Under the pieces are notes generated by a model. That model made no database searches. It worked only from the letters and a program-made list of their open reading frames with translations, and was not told the origin of the DNA. The position numbers and the translations under genes were made by a program. A stretch of DNA of 64,000 nucleotides, from assembly GCF_010499455.1 (NCBI RefSeq), contig NZ_JAAGOH010000026.1, positions 1 to 64,000 of the forward strand, written 5' to 3'. Positions 17,666 through 27,664 of this stretch are shown piece after piece (within the stretch, counting starts at the first letter, position 1; each line of letters opens with the position of its first letter). This DNA is from Ideonella livida. Its GTDB lineage: Bacteria; Pseudomonadota; Gammaproteobacteria; Burkholderiales; Burkholderiaceae_C.

Positions 17666-18826
17666 TCATTCCGCCTGGTAGACGCGTACGGCGCCGTACA
17701 GCGAGATCGCCATCAGGCCGGGCAGGTCTCCTTCACCAAAGAACTGCGCGTTGCGGGGCGCATCCTTGCTGAGCAGGCGCCAGTCGCCGCCCTCAGTCCG
17801 GTAGAGGTAGTTGGCGTCGGCCGCGCTGTTGTTTCCCCACCGCAGGGACAGCCAGATCCGCCCGCGGCGGTCTGCATACAGCGACGTGGGGCCGCCATAG
17901 GCATTGGAGGCGCCGTCCACCGAACGCGGCAGGCTGGGCATGCGCGGCCCGGCCACGCGCTCTGGGGTGGCGCTGCCGGCGGGCAGCCGCCACAGCTCGA
18001 TTTGAAAGCCCGTGAGATCGGTCAGATTGAGCCAGTAGTAGTGGCCGCTGCGGTCGGGCAGGCCGTAGCGGAAGGTGGCGCAGCCTTCGGACATCGACGG
18101 GGCATCGCAGCCGGCGATGACCGTGGTGGTGTGGGCCACGGGGTCCACCTCCACCAGGCCGCGACGGTCTTCCCAGGTCAGCAGGCGGCCGGTGGCGGTC
18201 ATGTGCACCGGACGGATGCCGGCCCAGGGCAGGGGGGCCGAGCCCAGCAGTGACCAACCGCCCCCTTCAGGCGCGGCGTAGAACACCCCCACGCCGGTGC
18301 TCGTCTCGCGGCTGTAGGCCACATGCTGGCCATCCAGACGTTTGCCCAGGTAGATCACGGTGCCCGCCGCCGGCGCCGGCAGCAGCGGGGTCCAGCCGGT
18401 GTCGTCCAGGCGGCTCAGTTGACCGTAGGTGCTCTGGCCGTAGACGCGGTGGTCGGGCTGTGGGGCGCTGAAGCTGCGCATGTCGGGCGTGACCGCCTCC
18501 CAGCTGGTGCCGCCCGGCGGCAGGCGGAACTGGCTGCCCACGATGCTGGGGTTGCTCAGCAGGTGGTAGTGGCCCCCGGGCGAGCGGGCGGCGTACTGCC
18601 CTGGGGCACCGGGGGCGCCCTGCAGCGGCAGTTCCCGCAGCTTCAGGCCGCCGTCGTCGTCGCCACCACCACCACCGCAGCCGCTCAGCGCCAACATCAG
18701 GCTGAGCACCAGTGCTAAGGCCCCTTGCCGGGGGAGCTGGGCTCGCCACGGCGACGGCAGGCCATCGTCTGCGCAGGCTGCAACGGGCTTGCCAAAGGCG
18801 GCAGCAGAGGGGGCAAGGGCGGACAT
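17666..18826 (-). CDS. Putative lipoprotein, unknown function
   Basis: The start at 18826 is chosen because a CGGAG sequence lies a short distance upstream; an ATG 51 bases earlier is possible. A long N-terminal region leads to a hydrophobic segment and lipobox LALSGC followed by Gly and Asp residues (GGGGGDDDGG). The Asp run after the lipobox could affect membrane sorting. The mature part (about 335 aa) has repeated beta-strand motifs with Trp and Asp-Gly turns (HYHLLSNPS, GQHVAYSRE, GRLLTWEDRRG, GRIWLSLRW), suggesting a beta-propeller. I do not recognise the family. It lies 167 bases upstream of, and on the same strand as, no partner gene with an obvious link. Confidence 0.75.
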   Translation of the reverse strand: MSALAPSAAAFGKPVAACADDGLPSPWRAQLPRQGALALVLSLMLALSGCGGGGGDDDGGLKLRELPLQGAPGAPGQYAARSPGGHYHLLSNPSIVGSQFRLPPGGTSWEAVTPDMRSFSAPQPDHRVYGQSTYGQLSRLDDTGWTPLLPAPAAGTVIYLGKRLDGQHVAYSRETSTGVGVFYAAPEGGGWSLLGSAPLPWAGIRPVHMTATGRLLTWEDRRGLVEVDPVAHTTTVIAGCDAPSMSEGCATFRYGLPDRSGHYYWLNLTDLTGFQIELWRLPAGSATPERVAGPRMPSLPRSVDGASNAYGGPTSLYADRRGRIWLSLRWGNNSAADANYLYRTEGGDWRLLSKDAPRNAQFFGEGDLPGLMAISLYGAVRVYQAE

Positions 18827-18993
18827 GGGCAAGCTCCGGAGTCTGGGCGGAGCATCGCCGCCGCGGACATGCGGCAAGTCTGGGGCCCAGCCTGTAGTGG
18901 GGTACGCAGCGTGCGGGCGGCAAACAGCTCGTCCCTCGGCCTATGACCCGGCTTGGCAAGTCCCTGCGGCGCTGGGGGCGGGCGGTGGCACCC

Positions 18994-20919
18994 TCAGGTG
19001 CCGATCACGCCCCCATCGTCCTTGGTGATCACCACCGTGGCCGACCGCGGTCGCCCGGCCAGCGGGCCGTCCGGCCAGCGTGAAACCTTGAGCGGCTGGT
19101 CCGGGTCGGAGCGTTCGCTGGACGGCTCTCCCGGGTGCTGGATATTGACGAACATCGTGCGCAGGTCCGGGGTGGCGGCGATGCCCGTCACCTCACAGCC
19201 ATGCGGGCCGACGAGGAAGCGGCGCACCTCACCGGTGGCCGGGTGGCAGGCCAGCATCTGGTTGTTGGGCAGGTTGGCATAGTCGCCCCGGCCCAGGGTG
19301 CTGGTGGAGGCATCGGTCTGGATCCAGATCACGCCGCGTGGATCGACCCAGAGCCCGTCGGGGCTGCCGAAGGCATCGCCCTGGACGTTGCCCCGGGCGT
19401 CGGCGCGGGCCAGCGTGGGGTCTCCCGCCAGCACCAGGTGGCGCCAGCGGAAGGTGGTCCCCCCCAGGCCGCCGTCCTCCTGCCAGCTGATGATCTGGCC
19501 CATGGTGTTCTGGGCACGCGGGTTGGCGGCGTCCACGCCCGGTGCGTCCTTGACGCCGCGGCTGCTGTTGTTGGTCAGTGTGCAGAACACCGTGCCGGTG
19601 GCCGGGTCCACGGCGGTCCACTCCGGTCGGTCCATGCGGGTGGCCCCCAGCAGGTCGCTGGCCTGGCGGGTCTTGATCAGCACTTCGCCCTGGCTGTCAA
19701 AGCCCTGTGCGGTGGTCAGCGGCCCCTGGCCGTGCACCAGCGGCAGCCAGACACCGCGACCGTCGGCGTCAAAACGGGCCACGGACAAGGTGCCGTGGTC
19801 GAGCAGCTCCCGGTTGGCGGCCAGGCCGCCGGGGCGCACCCGGTCGCGACTCACGAAGCGGTAGAGGTACTCGAAGCGGGCGTCCTCGCCCATGTAGACG
19901 GCCACCCGGCCGTCGGCCAGCGGGACCACGGTGGCCCCTTCGTGGGCGGCACGGCCCAGCGCGGTGCGCTTGACCGGCACGCTCTGCGGGTCCAGCGGGT
20001 CGATCTCCACCACCCAGCCGTGGCGGTTGAACTCGTGGGGCTCGCGGCGGGCGTCAAAGCGGGGCTCGTGCTCGTGCCAGCGGTACAGGGCGCCATTGCC
20101 CTTCTTCAGTCCCCAGCGCTTCTGGTGGGCGTCGGGCGTGTCCGGCCCCTCGAAGTAGTTGACGAAGTTTTCTTCACAGGTGAGGTAGGTGCCCCAGGGG
20201 GTCTGGCCGTTGGCGCAGTTGTTGAAGGTGCCCAGCACCTGGGTGCCGCTGGGGTCGGCCGTGGTGCGCAGCAGCGGATGGCCGGCGGCCGGGCCGCTCA
20301 GCCGCATGGGCGTGGTGGCGGTGATGCGGCGGGCGTAGCGCGAGGGCAGCACCGTGCGCCAGCCTGCACCGTCGCGCTCCACCTCAATGACCGAGACGCC
20401 GTGTGCGGCCATGCTCTTGGCCACCTTGTCAGCGTTCCAGGTCTTCATGCCGTCGGTGTGCAGCAGGCCGTCGTCCACGTACTCGTGGTTCAGGGCCAGC
20501 AGGCCCCGCGCCGAGCCGGCCAGCGCAAAGAAGGCCATGCCGTCATGGTGCATGCCGGCTTGCAGCGCCTGGTCGGCCGCGTTGTTGCCGGCGTCCGGCT
20601 GAAAGGCCGGTTGTCCGGCGGCCAGGCCGGTAGGGTCGCCCCAGCGGTAGAGCACCTGGGCGCGGTAGCCCGGCGGCACGCTCACGCTGTCCTGCGCACG
20701 CATCGGCACGCTCTGGAAGCCCAGCAAGGGGCCATCGGAGGCGGCGGCGCTGGCAGCCGGGCTGGCGCAGCCCGCCAGGCCCCAGGTGCCCAGCAGGCCG
20801 GACAGGGCGGCCCCCAGCCCCCCTTGCAGGAGCTGGCGCCGCGCCGGGGCGGACACCGCCTCCAGGCAGGGCGTCTGCCCGGGGTTGGAGTGTTCGAGGG
20901 TGTCGAAGGGCTTGGACAT
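18994..20919 (-). CDS. PhoX-family alkaline phosphatase (DUF839), Tat-exported
   Basis: The start at 20919 gives 641 aa; a 38-residue upstream extension is mostly low-complexity Pro/Arg. The N-terminus has a twin-arginine signal (SAPARRQLLQGG) and also a lipobox-like LAGC. The PhoX signature NCANGQTPWGTYLTCEEN is present, with Cys248-Glu249-Glu250 as expected for the calcium/iron cofactor site, together with later conserved blocks (HGWVVEIDP, HEGATVVPLADGRVAVYMGED, CTLTNNSSRG). PhoX enzymes are periplasmic phosphomonoesterases used in phosphate scavenging. The gene is divergent from a glycerophosphodiesterase gene, which fits organophosphate use. No clear Pho box was found. Confidence 0.92.
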   Translation of the reverse strand: MSKPFDTLEHSNPGQTPCLEAVSAPARRQLLQGGLGAALSGLLGTWGLAGCASPAASAAASDGPLLGFQSVPMRAQDSVSVPPGYRAQVLYRWGDPTGLAAGQPAFQPDAGNNAADQALQAGMHHDGMAFFALAGSARGLLALNHEYVDDGLLHTDGMKTWNADKVAKSMAAHGVSVIEVERDGAGWRTVLPSRYARRITATTPMRLSGPAAGHPLLRTTADPSGTQVLGTFNNCANGQTPWGTYLTCEENFVNYFEGPDTPDAHQKRWGLKKGNGALYRWHEHEPRFDARREPHEFNRHGWVVEIDPLDPQSVPVKRTALGRAAHEGATVVPLADGRVAVYMGEDARFEYLYRFVSRDRVRPGGLAANRELLDHGTLSVARFDADGRGVWLPLVHGQGPLTTAQGFDSQGEVLIKTRQASDLLGATRMDRPEWTAVDPATGTVFCTLTNNSSRGVKDAPGVDAANPRAQNTMGQIISWQEDGGLGGTTFRWRHLVLAGDPTLARADARGNVQGDAFGSPDGLWVDPRGVIWIQTDASTSTLGRGDYANLPNNQMLACHPATGEVRRFLVGPHGCEVTGIAATPDLRTMFVNIQHPGEPSSERSDPDQPLKVSRWPDGPLAGRPRSATVVITKDDGGVIGT

Positions 20920-21095
20920 CGTGGCTCCGTGGGGTGGGGGTCGGGCAGGGGGCGCCCGCGGCCGCGTTGCGCGGATGTTGGGCCGAGGGCATGAAGGGAC
21001 GGTGACAAGGCCATGCCCCCGGCAGGGTGCCAAACGGCCACGGCGCCTGACATGCCGGATTCATCCCCCGCTCCTACCGTGCCTGGCGGGTGAAT

Positions 21096-21111
21096 CGTGA
21101 TTTTCATCACG
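21096..21111. promoter_or_regulatory. Crp/FNR-type palindrome between phoX-like and GDPD genes
   Basis: CGTGATTTTCATCACG is a perfect palindrome in its GTGA-N6-TCAC core, the layout of Crp-family sites (consensus TGTGA-N6-TCACA). It lies 35 bases before the GDPD start and 177 bases from the divergent phosphatase start. GntR-type regulators can bind similar GTGAT half-sites. Confidence 0.5.
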
Positions 21112-21145
21112 TTCATACCCGCCCCACCCCGCCCTGGAGTCCACG

Positions 21146-22375
21146 ATGTCGCTGCTTCGCCAAACGTTCTCCGGCCTGCTGCTGGCCGCCCTGACCGGCC
21201 CGCTGCTGGCCGCCCCCGCCCAGCTGGGCCCGCGCCCTTTCTTCCTGGTCGACGACATGGCGCCCAGCCTGCTGCGCCAGGAGCTGCGGGCCTGTGCGCG
21301 CCAGACGCAGCAGTACACCCGCCGCGACTTGGCCATCGGCCACCGTGGCGCCCCGCTGCAGTTCCCGGAGCACACCCGCGAGTCCTACCTGGCGGCGGCC
21401 CGCTCCGGCGCCGGCATCCTGGAGTGCGACGTGGCCTTCACCAAGGACAAGGAGCTGGTGTGCCGCCATGCCCAGAACGACCTGCACACCACCACCAACA
21501 TCCTGGCCACCCCGCTGGCGGCCAAGTGCACCACGCCTTTTGAGCCGGCCACCTTCGATGCCACCGGCAAGCTGCTGACGCCGGCCCGGGCCGAGTGCCG
21601 CACCAGCGACATCACCCTGGCCGAGTTCCGAACCCTGCGCGGGAAGATGGACGCCTCCAATCCGGCGGCTCGTACCGTGGCCGAGTACCTGGGCGGCACC
21701 CCGTCCTTCCGCACTGACCTGTACGCCGGCCCCAGCAGCGGCACCTTGATGACCCATGCCGAGAGCATCGCGCTGTTCAAGCGCCTGGGCGTGAAGATGA
21801 CGCCGGAGCTGAAGTACCCGGTGGTGGCCATGCCTTTCGACGGCTTCACCCAGGAGGCCTACGCCCAGAAGCTGATCGACGAATACCGCGCCGCGGGCGT
21901 GCCGCCGTCCGATGTCTTCCCGCAGTCCTTCCACCAGCCGGACGTGCTCCACTGGATCCAGCACAACCCGGCCTACGGCCAGCAGGCCGTGTTCCTGGAT
22001 GACGCCAACACCGTGGCCGACCTGCCCACCCGCGAACAGCTCAAGGCCTACAAGCGTGCGGGCATCCACATCTGGGCACCGCCGACCTTTGCCTTGCTGA
22101 CCACCAACGCCCAGGGCCGCATCGTGCCTTCGCAGGCCGCCAAGGACGCCCGCGCCGCCGGCCTCAAGCTCATCACCTGGACCCTGGAGCGCAGCGGGGT
22201 GCTGGCCGATGGCAACAACGGCTTCTATTTCCAGACCATCGACAGCGCGATCACCCGCGAAGGGGACGTGATGAACGTGATCGATGTGCTGGCGCGCGAG
22301 GTGGGGGTCATCGGCATCTTCAGCGACTGGCCGGCCACGGTGAGCTTCTACGCCAACTGCAAGGGTCTGCCCTGA
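21146..22375 (+). CDS. Periplasmic glycerophosphodiester phosphodiesterase (GlpQ-like)
   Basis: A 409-aa protein with a Sec signal peptide ending LLAAPAQ. The GDPD catalytic signature GHRG is at 65-68 (His66), with Glu93 and Asp95 in [11 protein letters not shown] and the second catalytic His108 in CRHAQND. Later family blocks include [25 protein letters not shown] and [19 protein letters not shown]. It hydrolyses glycerophosphodiesters to glycerol-3-phosphate and an alcohol, probably in the periplasm. It is longer than cytosolic UgpQ (about 250 aa), close to GlpQ-like enzymes. A Crp-like palindrome lies just upstream and a strong hairpin just downstream, so it is probably a single transcription unit. 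Confidence 0.93.
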   Translation: MSLLRQTFSGLLLAALTGPLLAAPAQLGPRPFFLVDDMAPSLLRQELRACARQTQQYTRRDLAIGHRGAPLQFPEHTRESYLAAARSGAGILECDVAFTKDKELVCRHAQNDLHTTTNILATPLAAKCTTPFEPATFDATGKLLTPARAECRTSDITLAEFRTLRGKMDASNPAARTVAEYLGGTPSFRTDLYAGPSSGTLMTHAESIALFKRLGVKMTPELKYPVVAMPFDGFTQEAYAQKLIDEYRAAGVPPSDVFPQSFHQPDVLHWIQHNPAYGQQAVFLDDANTVADLPTREQLKAYKRAGIHIWAPPTFALLTTNAQGRIVPSQAAKDARAAGLKLITWTLERSGVLADGNNGFYFQTIDSAITREGDVMNVIDVLAREVGVIGIFSDWPATVSFYANCKGLP

Positions 22376-22380
22376 GCGGC

Positions 22381-22411
22381 GGCAGGCGCGGCCCGCGGGG
22401 CTGCGCCTGCC
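22381..22411 (+). terminator. Strong hairpin after GDPD gene
   Basis: The arms GGCAGGCGC and GCGCCTGCC (9 bp, perfect) enclose a further GCCC/GGGC pairing. It begins 6 bases after the GDPD stop. No T-tract follows, so efficiency as an intrinsic terminator is uncertain. Confidence 0.55.
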
Positions 22412-22476
22412 GGCCGACCCTTGGCCTTGGGGGAAACGGGGGCTCCCGCCCCCCGCGGGCTGGGCCACACTGGGGC

Positions 22477-24288
22477 ATGGCCCATGTTCACCGTCCCGGC
22501 GCGCCCCTGGCGGACGCCGCCCCTGAAGACCGCTACGCTGCCCTGCACGCCGACTTCCGCTGGCAGGTGCCCGAACACTTCAACATCGCCCAGGCCTGCT
22601 GCGGCCGTTGGGCCCGACAGCACCCGCAGCGGGTGGCCATCCGTGAGGAGAGCCTGGGTGGCCGGGTGCGCCTGCTGCGCTTTGGCGAGCTGCAGGCCCA
22701 GGCCAACCGGCTGTCGCGGGTGTTGCGGGCGCTGGGCGTGGGGCGGGGAGACCGGGTGGCGGTGGTGCTGCCCCAGCGGCCCCAGGCGGCCGTGGCCCAT
22801 GTGGCCATCCACCAGCTCGGCGCCGTCTCCATGCCGCTGTCCCAGCTCTTCGGCCCGGAGGCCCTGGCCTTCCGGCTGCAGGACAGCGGCGCTCGGGTGG
22901 CCATTGCCGACGGCGCCACGGTGGGCGCCTTGCGCGCCGCCCGGGCCGACTGCCCCGGCCTGCGCCACCTGCTGCTGGTCGACGGCCAGACCCGCGACCC
23001 GCAGGAGCTGGACTGGAGCAGCGCGCTGGCGGCACAGTCCGACCACTTCACCGCCGTGCGCACCAAGGCCGACGAGGCGGCCGTGCTCATCTACACCAGC
23101 GGCACCACCGGCCCGCCCAAGGGGGCGCTGATCCCGCACCGGGCGCTCATCGGCAACCTCAGCGGCTTTGTCTGCAGCCAGAACCTGCTGCGCGGTGATC
23201 CGGGACGCCCGCCTCGCGTGCCCATGGGGCCGGGCGGTGTGCCGGCCGACGCGGTGTTCTGGAGCCCGGCCGACTGGGCCTGGACCGGCGGCCTGATGGA
23301 TGCGCTGCTGCCCAGCCTGTACTTCGCCCTGCCCATCGTCGCGTACCGGGGGCGCTTCAGCCCGGAGACGGCCTTTGACCTGATGGCCCGGCACCGGGTC
23401 ACCCACACCTTTTTGTTTCCCACCGCCCTCAAGGCCATGATGAAGGCCGTGCCCCGCCCGGGGGAACGTTATGCGCTGGGCCTGCGCGCCATCATGAGCG
23501 CCGGGGAGGCGGTGGGCGATGCCGTCTTCCAGTGGTGCCGGCAGGCGTTGGGGGTCACGCCCAACGAGATGTTCGGCCAGACCGAGATCAACTACGTGGT
23601 GGGCAACGGCCACCAGGGGCTGGGCGCCGACGGCCATCCCTTTGCCCACGGCGGCGGCGGCTGGCCCGCTCGGCCGGGCAGCATGGGCCGGGCCTACCCG
23701 GGACACCGGGTGGCGGTGATCGACGACGCCGGGCAGGAGTGCCCGCGCGGCACACCCGGCGACGTGGCGGTGCACCGCCGCGATGTCCACGGCCAGCCCG
23801 ATCCGGTGTTCTTCCTGGGCTACTGGGGGCGCGAGGACGCCACCCGCGCCAAGTACACCGGCGACCCGGCCGACAGCTGGTGCCGCACCGGCGACACCGC
23901 GGTCATGGACGAGGACGGCTACCTCTGGTACCAGGGCCGTAGCGACGATGTCTTCAAGGCCGCCGGCTACCGCATCGGCCCCAGTGAAGTGGAGAACTGC
24001 CTGGTGCTGCATCCGGCGGTGGCCAATGCCGCCGTGGTGCCCAAGCCCGATGCGGAGCGGGGCGCGCTGGTCAAGGCCTATGTGGTGCTGGCCCCCGGCC
24101 ACCTGCCTGACGCCGACCTGGTGGCAGCGCTGCAGGCCCATGTGCGTGGGCGCCTGGCGCCCTATGAATACCCCAAGGAGATCGAGTTCATCAATGCCCT
24201 GCCCATGACCACGACCGGCAAGGTGCAGCGCCGGGTGCTGCGCCTGCGGGAGGAGGAGCGGGCCCGGCAGGGGCAGCCGGGCGGCTGA
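22477..24288 (+). CDS. Acyl-CoA synthetase (AMP-forming)
   Basis: A 603-aa adenylate-forming enzyme. The P-loop-like AMP motif [11 protein letters not shown] is at 206-216, with later motifs [32 protein letters not shown] and the C-terminal catalytic Lys region [12 protein letters not shown]. The order and sequence resemble acetyl/medium-chain acyl-CoA synthetases. It activates a carboxylic acid with ATP and CoA; the chain length is not determined here. The extended C-terminus is Arg/Glu-rich. It is flanked by the GDPD hairpin and by a convergent gene, so it is probably monocistronic. Confidence 0.92.
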   Translation: MAHVHRPGAPLADAAPEDRYAALHADFRWQVPEHFNIAQACCGRWARQHPQRVAIREESLGGRVRLLRFGELQAQANRLSRVLRALGVGRGDRVAVVLPQRPQAAVAHVAIHQLGAVSMPLSQLFGPEALAFRLQDSGARVAIADGATVGALRAARADCPGLRHLLLVDGQTRDPQELDWSSALAAQSDHFTAVRTKADEAAVLIYTSGTTGPPKGALIPHRALIGNLSGFVCSQNLLRGDPGRPPRVPMGPGGVPADAVFWSPADWAWTGGLMDALLPSLYFALPIVAYRGRFSPETAFDLMARHRVTHTFLFPTALKAMMKAVPRPGERYALGLRAIMSAGEAVGDAVFQWCRQALGVTPNEMFGQTEINYVVGNGHQGLGADGHPFAHGGGGWPARPGSMGRAYPGHRVAVIDDAGQECPRGTPGDVAVHRRDVHGQPDPVFFLGYWGREDATRAKYTGDPADSWCRTGDTAVMDEDGYLWYQGRSDDVFKAAGYRIGPSEVENCLVLHPAVANAAVVPKPDAERGALVKAYVVLAPGHLPDADLVAALQAHVRGRLAPYEYPKEIEFINALPMTTTGKVQRRVLRLREEERARQGQPGG

Positions 24289-24315
24289 GCAGGCGGCAGG
24301 CAGGGTCGCGCAGCC

Positions 24316-25281
24316 TCAGGCGCTGGCGGCCAGCACCACCTCCGGCGGGAACAGGCCGGCCAGGCCCGCGTCCTGGCCCGGTCCCCGCACCTTGGCCACC
24401 CGGGCCGTGCCCGCCACGGCGGGCTGAGGCGCCGGCAGCGGCTGGCCGGAGGGGTCGGTCAGCATGGCCACCAGGGGCCCATGCGGGTTGGGGGTGCGCC
24501 GCAGCACCATGGCCTGCTCGCCCGAGCCCAGTGCCACCAGGCTGCCCGGCGGGTACAGGCCCAAGGTGGTGACGACGGTGGCACCGAAATAATTGGCGCT
24601 GCGGTGACGGAAGATGGCCGCGGCCGCTGTGGGGCTCAGCAGGGCCACCCGGCCCGCACGCGGACTCATCTTGGCGCAGAACACATCGCAGGTCCGCAGC
24701 ACGTCGGCCATCTCGCTGCAGGTTTCCAGGCCCATCGGGTAGCCCTTGCCCTTGGGCTGCTCATGGTGCTGGGCCACAGCGTCCAGCCACTCCTCATCGC
24801 CCACCCCCAGGCTCTGCAGCAGCCGCATGCCTTCCAGGGGATGCTGGCGCATCTGGGCCTGCTGCCCTGGCTGCATGCCGCCCGGCTGCAGGGCCAGCGT
24901 GGTCTGCAGGGAGGTCACGGCGATGTTCATGGTCAGCGCCGCCTGCACCAGCACCCGCCGGCGCTCCACGCTCCACTCTTTGCGGCTGGCCACCAGCCAG
25001 GCCACCACGGCGGTGTGCAGCGAATGCAGCACACCGTAGCGCGCCAGCTTGTCCGGGCTGATGCGGATGGCCTCGAAGACGCCCAAGTTGTCGTCCTCCA
25101 CCATCAGCCGGTCCAGCGTGCGGGCCAGCGCCTGGATACGGCTCAGGAAGTCGGGCTGGGCCCGGGGCTGGAGCAGCAGGCTTTCCAGGTCATGGCCCAG
25201 GGCCTGCCACGCTTGCCAGCGCTGCAGGGGCGGGGCCAGGACGGGACTGCTGCCGGCTTGGGGGATAGCGGGTGTGGTCAT
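24316..25281 (-). CDS. Degenerate HD-GYP-type protein
   Basis: The start at 25281 (MTTPAIPQ) gives 321 aa; the upstream extension is low complexity and overlaps the divergent helicase promoter. HD-GYP features are visible: His147 in RQHPLEG, His172-His173-Glu174 and GKGYP (178-182) in QHHEQPKGKGYPMG, and an Asp in RTCDVFCAKMSPR. The namesake HD pair is missing: the equivalent position reads Met118-Asn119 (LTMNIAV). The YFGATVVTTLGLYPPGSLVAL block at the end is typical of HD-GYP C-termini. I infer a catalytically weak or dead c-di-GMP receptor. It lies near a diguanylate cyclase on the other strand. Confidence 0.8.
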   Translation of the reverse strand: MTTPAIPQAGSSPVLAPPLQRWQAWQALGHDLESLLLQPRAQPDFLSRIQALARTLDRLMVEDDNLGVFEAIRISPDKLARYGVLHSLHTAVVAWLVASRKEWSVERRRVLVQAALTMNIAVTSLQTTLALQPGGMQPGQQAQMRQHPLEGMRLLQSLGVGDEEWLDAVAQHHEQPKGKGYPMGLETCSEMADVLRTCDVFCAKMSPRAGRVALLSPTAAAAIFRHRSANYFGATVVTTLGLYPPGSLVALGSGEQAMVLRRTPNPHGPLVAMLTDPSGQPLPAPQPAVAGTARVAKVRGPGQDAGLAGLFPPEVVLAASA

Positions 25282-25427
25282 GGCGCAGGGCGACGGGAAG
25301 GCCAAAGCGTGTCTATCGTCCGCGCTGGCGGGGGCTTGAGCCAGCGGCCCCCCGGCCCTGCACGCCCCCGGGCGGGCGCGATGAGCCCCCTGTGCGAGCC
25401 ACCGCGCACCGGGTATGCTTGCACTGG

Positions 25428-27545
25428 ATGAACATCCAGTCGGCAGCATGCGCACCCCGGCCTGGCGCGCTGGTCCTGAACCCGCAACAGCAGGCCGCCG
25501 TGGACCACCGGGGTGGACCCTTGCTGGTGCTGGCCGGCGCCGGCACCGGCAAGACCATGACCCTGGCCGCCCGGGTGGCGGCCCTGGTGGCCGACGGGGC
25601 GGCGCCGCACCGCCTGCTGCTGCTGACGTTCTCCCGCCGCGCTGCGGTGGAGATGCAGCAGCGCGCCGGCCGCCTGCTGCACCAGGCCCTGGGCCTGCCG
25701 CCCACCGCCGCGGTGCCCCAGCTCCCTTGGGCAGGCACCTTCCACAGCATTGGTGCTCGCCTGCTGCGCGAGCTGGCCCCCCAGCTGGGGCTGGATGAGC
25801 ACTTCACCGTGCTGGACCGCGCCGATGCCGAGGACCTGATGGCTTGGGTCCGCCAGGACCTGGGACTGGACCAGGCCGGCGAGCAGGGCCGCACGCGCTT
25901 TCCGCTCAAGGGCACCTGTCTGGCCGTCTATTCGCGCCTGGTCAACAGCGCACTGCCGCTGGACGCGCTGCCGGCCCTGGTGGCTGAGCACTTCCCCTGG
26001 TGCGTCGAGGTCGTCCCCGAACTGGGGCGCCTGATGCAGGCGTATGAAGCCGCCAAGCACGCCCAGCACCTGCTCGACTACGACGACCTGCTCCTCTATT
26101 GGGACATGCTGATGGCCGACCCGACGCTGGGCGCACAGGTGGCCGCGCGCTTTGACCAGGTGCTGGTCGACGAGTACCAGGACACCAACCGCCTGCAGGC
26201 CCGCCTGCTGGAGCGGCTCTCCCCCCAGGGACGGGGGCTGACCGTGGTGGGCGATGACGCCCAGGCCATCTACGGCTTCCGGGCGGCTTCGGTGGACAAC
26301 ATCCTGCGCTTTGCCCGGCGCTTTGAGCCGGCGGCCGCCACCGTGGCCCTGGAGCGCAATTACCGCAGCACCCAGCCCATCCTGGAGGCGGCCAACGCCG
26401 TGATGGCGCTGGCCGCGGACCGCCTGCCCAAGACCCTCTGGAGCGACCAGACCAGCAGTGCCCGACCCGAGGTGGTCAATGTGGACGACGAGGCCGCCGA
26501 GGCCCGTTGGGTGGCCGACGCCGTGCTGCGCCGGCGCGAGGAAGGCCTGCGCTTGAAACAGCAGGCCGTGCTGTTTCGCACCGGGCACCACAGCGCCGCG
26601 CTGGAGCTGGAGCTGGCGCGTCGGCGGATTCCCTTCGTCAAGTTTGGCGGCCTGCGCTTTCTGGAGGCGGCCCACGTCAAGGATGCCCTGGCGGTGCTGC
26701 GCTGGGCGGCCAATCCCCGCAGCCGCCTGGCCGCCTTCCGTGTGGTGCAGCTGCTGCCTGGCATGGGACCGGCCCGGGCCCGCACGCTGGTGGACGCCCT
26801 GCAGGCGGCCTCGGACCCCTGGGCGGCGCTGCGGCGCTATGAGTCGCCACCGGCGGTGCGTCTGGTGTTCGAGGACCTGCGCGGGCTGATGCTGCGCCTG
26901 GCCCTGCGCCCTCCACCCTGGCCGCAGGAGCTGTCGCTGGTGCTCGAGTGGTTCCAGCCGCATCTGGAGCGCCTGTATGAGCAGGCGGTGCCGCGTGCCC
27001 TGGACCTGCAGCAGCTGGCCGTGCTGGCCCGTGGCAGCCGCGGACGTGACGCCTTCCTCACCGAGCTGGCGCTGGACCCGCCCGAGGCCTCCAGCGACGA
27101 ATCCGGCCCGCCCCTGAAGGACGAGGACTACCTCATCCTGTCCACCATCCATTCGGCCAAGGGCCAGGAGTGGCCGGCAGTGACCGTGCTGCGGGTGGTG
27201 GACGGCTGCCTGCCCGCGGACCTGTCCACCGGCAGCCCGGTGGATCTGGAAGAGGAGCGGCGCCTGCTGTATGTGGCCATGACCCGCGCCCGGCAGCACC
27301 TGAGCCTGATGGTGCCGCGGCGTTTCCACGTCACCCAACAAAGCCGGCTGGGCGACCGCCACCTGCTGGCCGGGCGCAGCCGCTTCCTGCCCGAGTCCCT
27401 GATGCCACTGTTCGACCATCCCGGGCCCCAGGGCCTGAAGTCGGCCCCCGGCACGCCGCCGCCGCAGGCGGTGGTGGACCTGAAGGCGCGTCTGCGCCAG
27501 CGTTGGGCGGCGCCTGAGGCCGGCGGCCCGTCCGGGAGCGGATGA
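25428..27545 (+). CDS. UvrD/Rep-type superfamily 1 DNA helicase
   Basis: The start at 25428 places the usual family N-terminus LNPQQQAAVDH near residue 18. The protein is 705 aa. Walker A GAGTGKT is at 37-43, motif II is DEYQDTN from Asp248, motif III QAIYGFRAA, motif V STIHSAKGQEW and motif VI YVAMTRARQHL. These place it in the UvrD/Rep/PcrA group. A possible -10 (TATGCT) lies at 25414-25419. It is shorter than UvrD of E. coli (720 aa) and its C-terminal Tudor-like region is poorly conserved, so it may be an accessory paralogue rather than the mismatch/excision helicase itself. It is divergent from the HD-GYP gene. Confidence 0.92.
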   Translation: MNIQSAACAPRPGALVLNPQQQAAVDHRGGPLLVLAGAGTGKTMTLAARVAALVADGAAPHRLLLLTFSRRAAVEMQQRAGRLLHQALGLPPTAAVPQLPWAGTFHSIGARLLRELAPQLGLDEHFTVLDRADAEDLMAWVRQDLGLDQAGEQGRTRFPLKGTCLAVYSRLVNSALPLDALPALVAEHFPWCVEVVPELGRLMQAYEAAKHAQHLLDYDDLLLYWDMLMADPTLGAQVAARFDQVLVDEYQDTNRLQARLLERLSPQGRGLTVVGDDAQAIYGFRAASVDNILRFARRFEPAAATVALERNYRSTQPILEAANAVMALAADRLPKTLWSDQTSSARPEVVNVDDEAAEARWVADAVLRRREEGLRLKQQAVLFRTGHHSAALELELARRRIPFVKFGGLRFLEAAHVKDALAVLRWAANPRSRLAAFRVVQLLPGMGPARARTLVDALQAASDPWAALRRYESPPAVRLVFEDLRGLMLRLALRPPPWPQELSLVLEWFQPHLERLYEQAVPRALDLQQLAVLARGSRGRDAFLTELALDPPEASSDESGPPLKDEDYLILSTIHSAKGQEWPAVTVLRVVDGCLPADLSTGSPVDLEEERRLLYVAMTRARQHLSLMVPRRFHVTQQSRLGDRHLLAGRSRFLPESLMPLFDHPGPQGLKSAPGTPPPQAVVDLKARLRQRWAAPEAGGPSGSG

Positions 27546-27664
27546 GCCCGCAGGCTTGACACCGGGGACGTACAGGACAAGAAACCGGCATGTGCCGACG
27601 CACCATTGTTATGCTGGACAGCGGTGCGCCCGATGTGGGCCGCACCCCCAGATGCGGAGGCTGG

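Noticed and set aside
21092-21117. Possible Pho box before the GDPD gene
   Set aside because: TCAT repeats are 9 bases apart rather than 11 and the CTG portions are missing; the Crp-like palindrome fits better.
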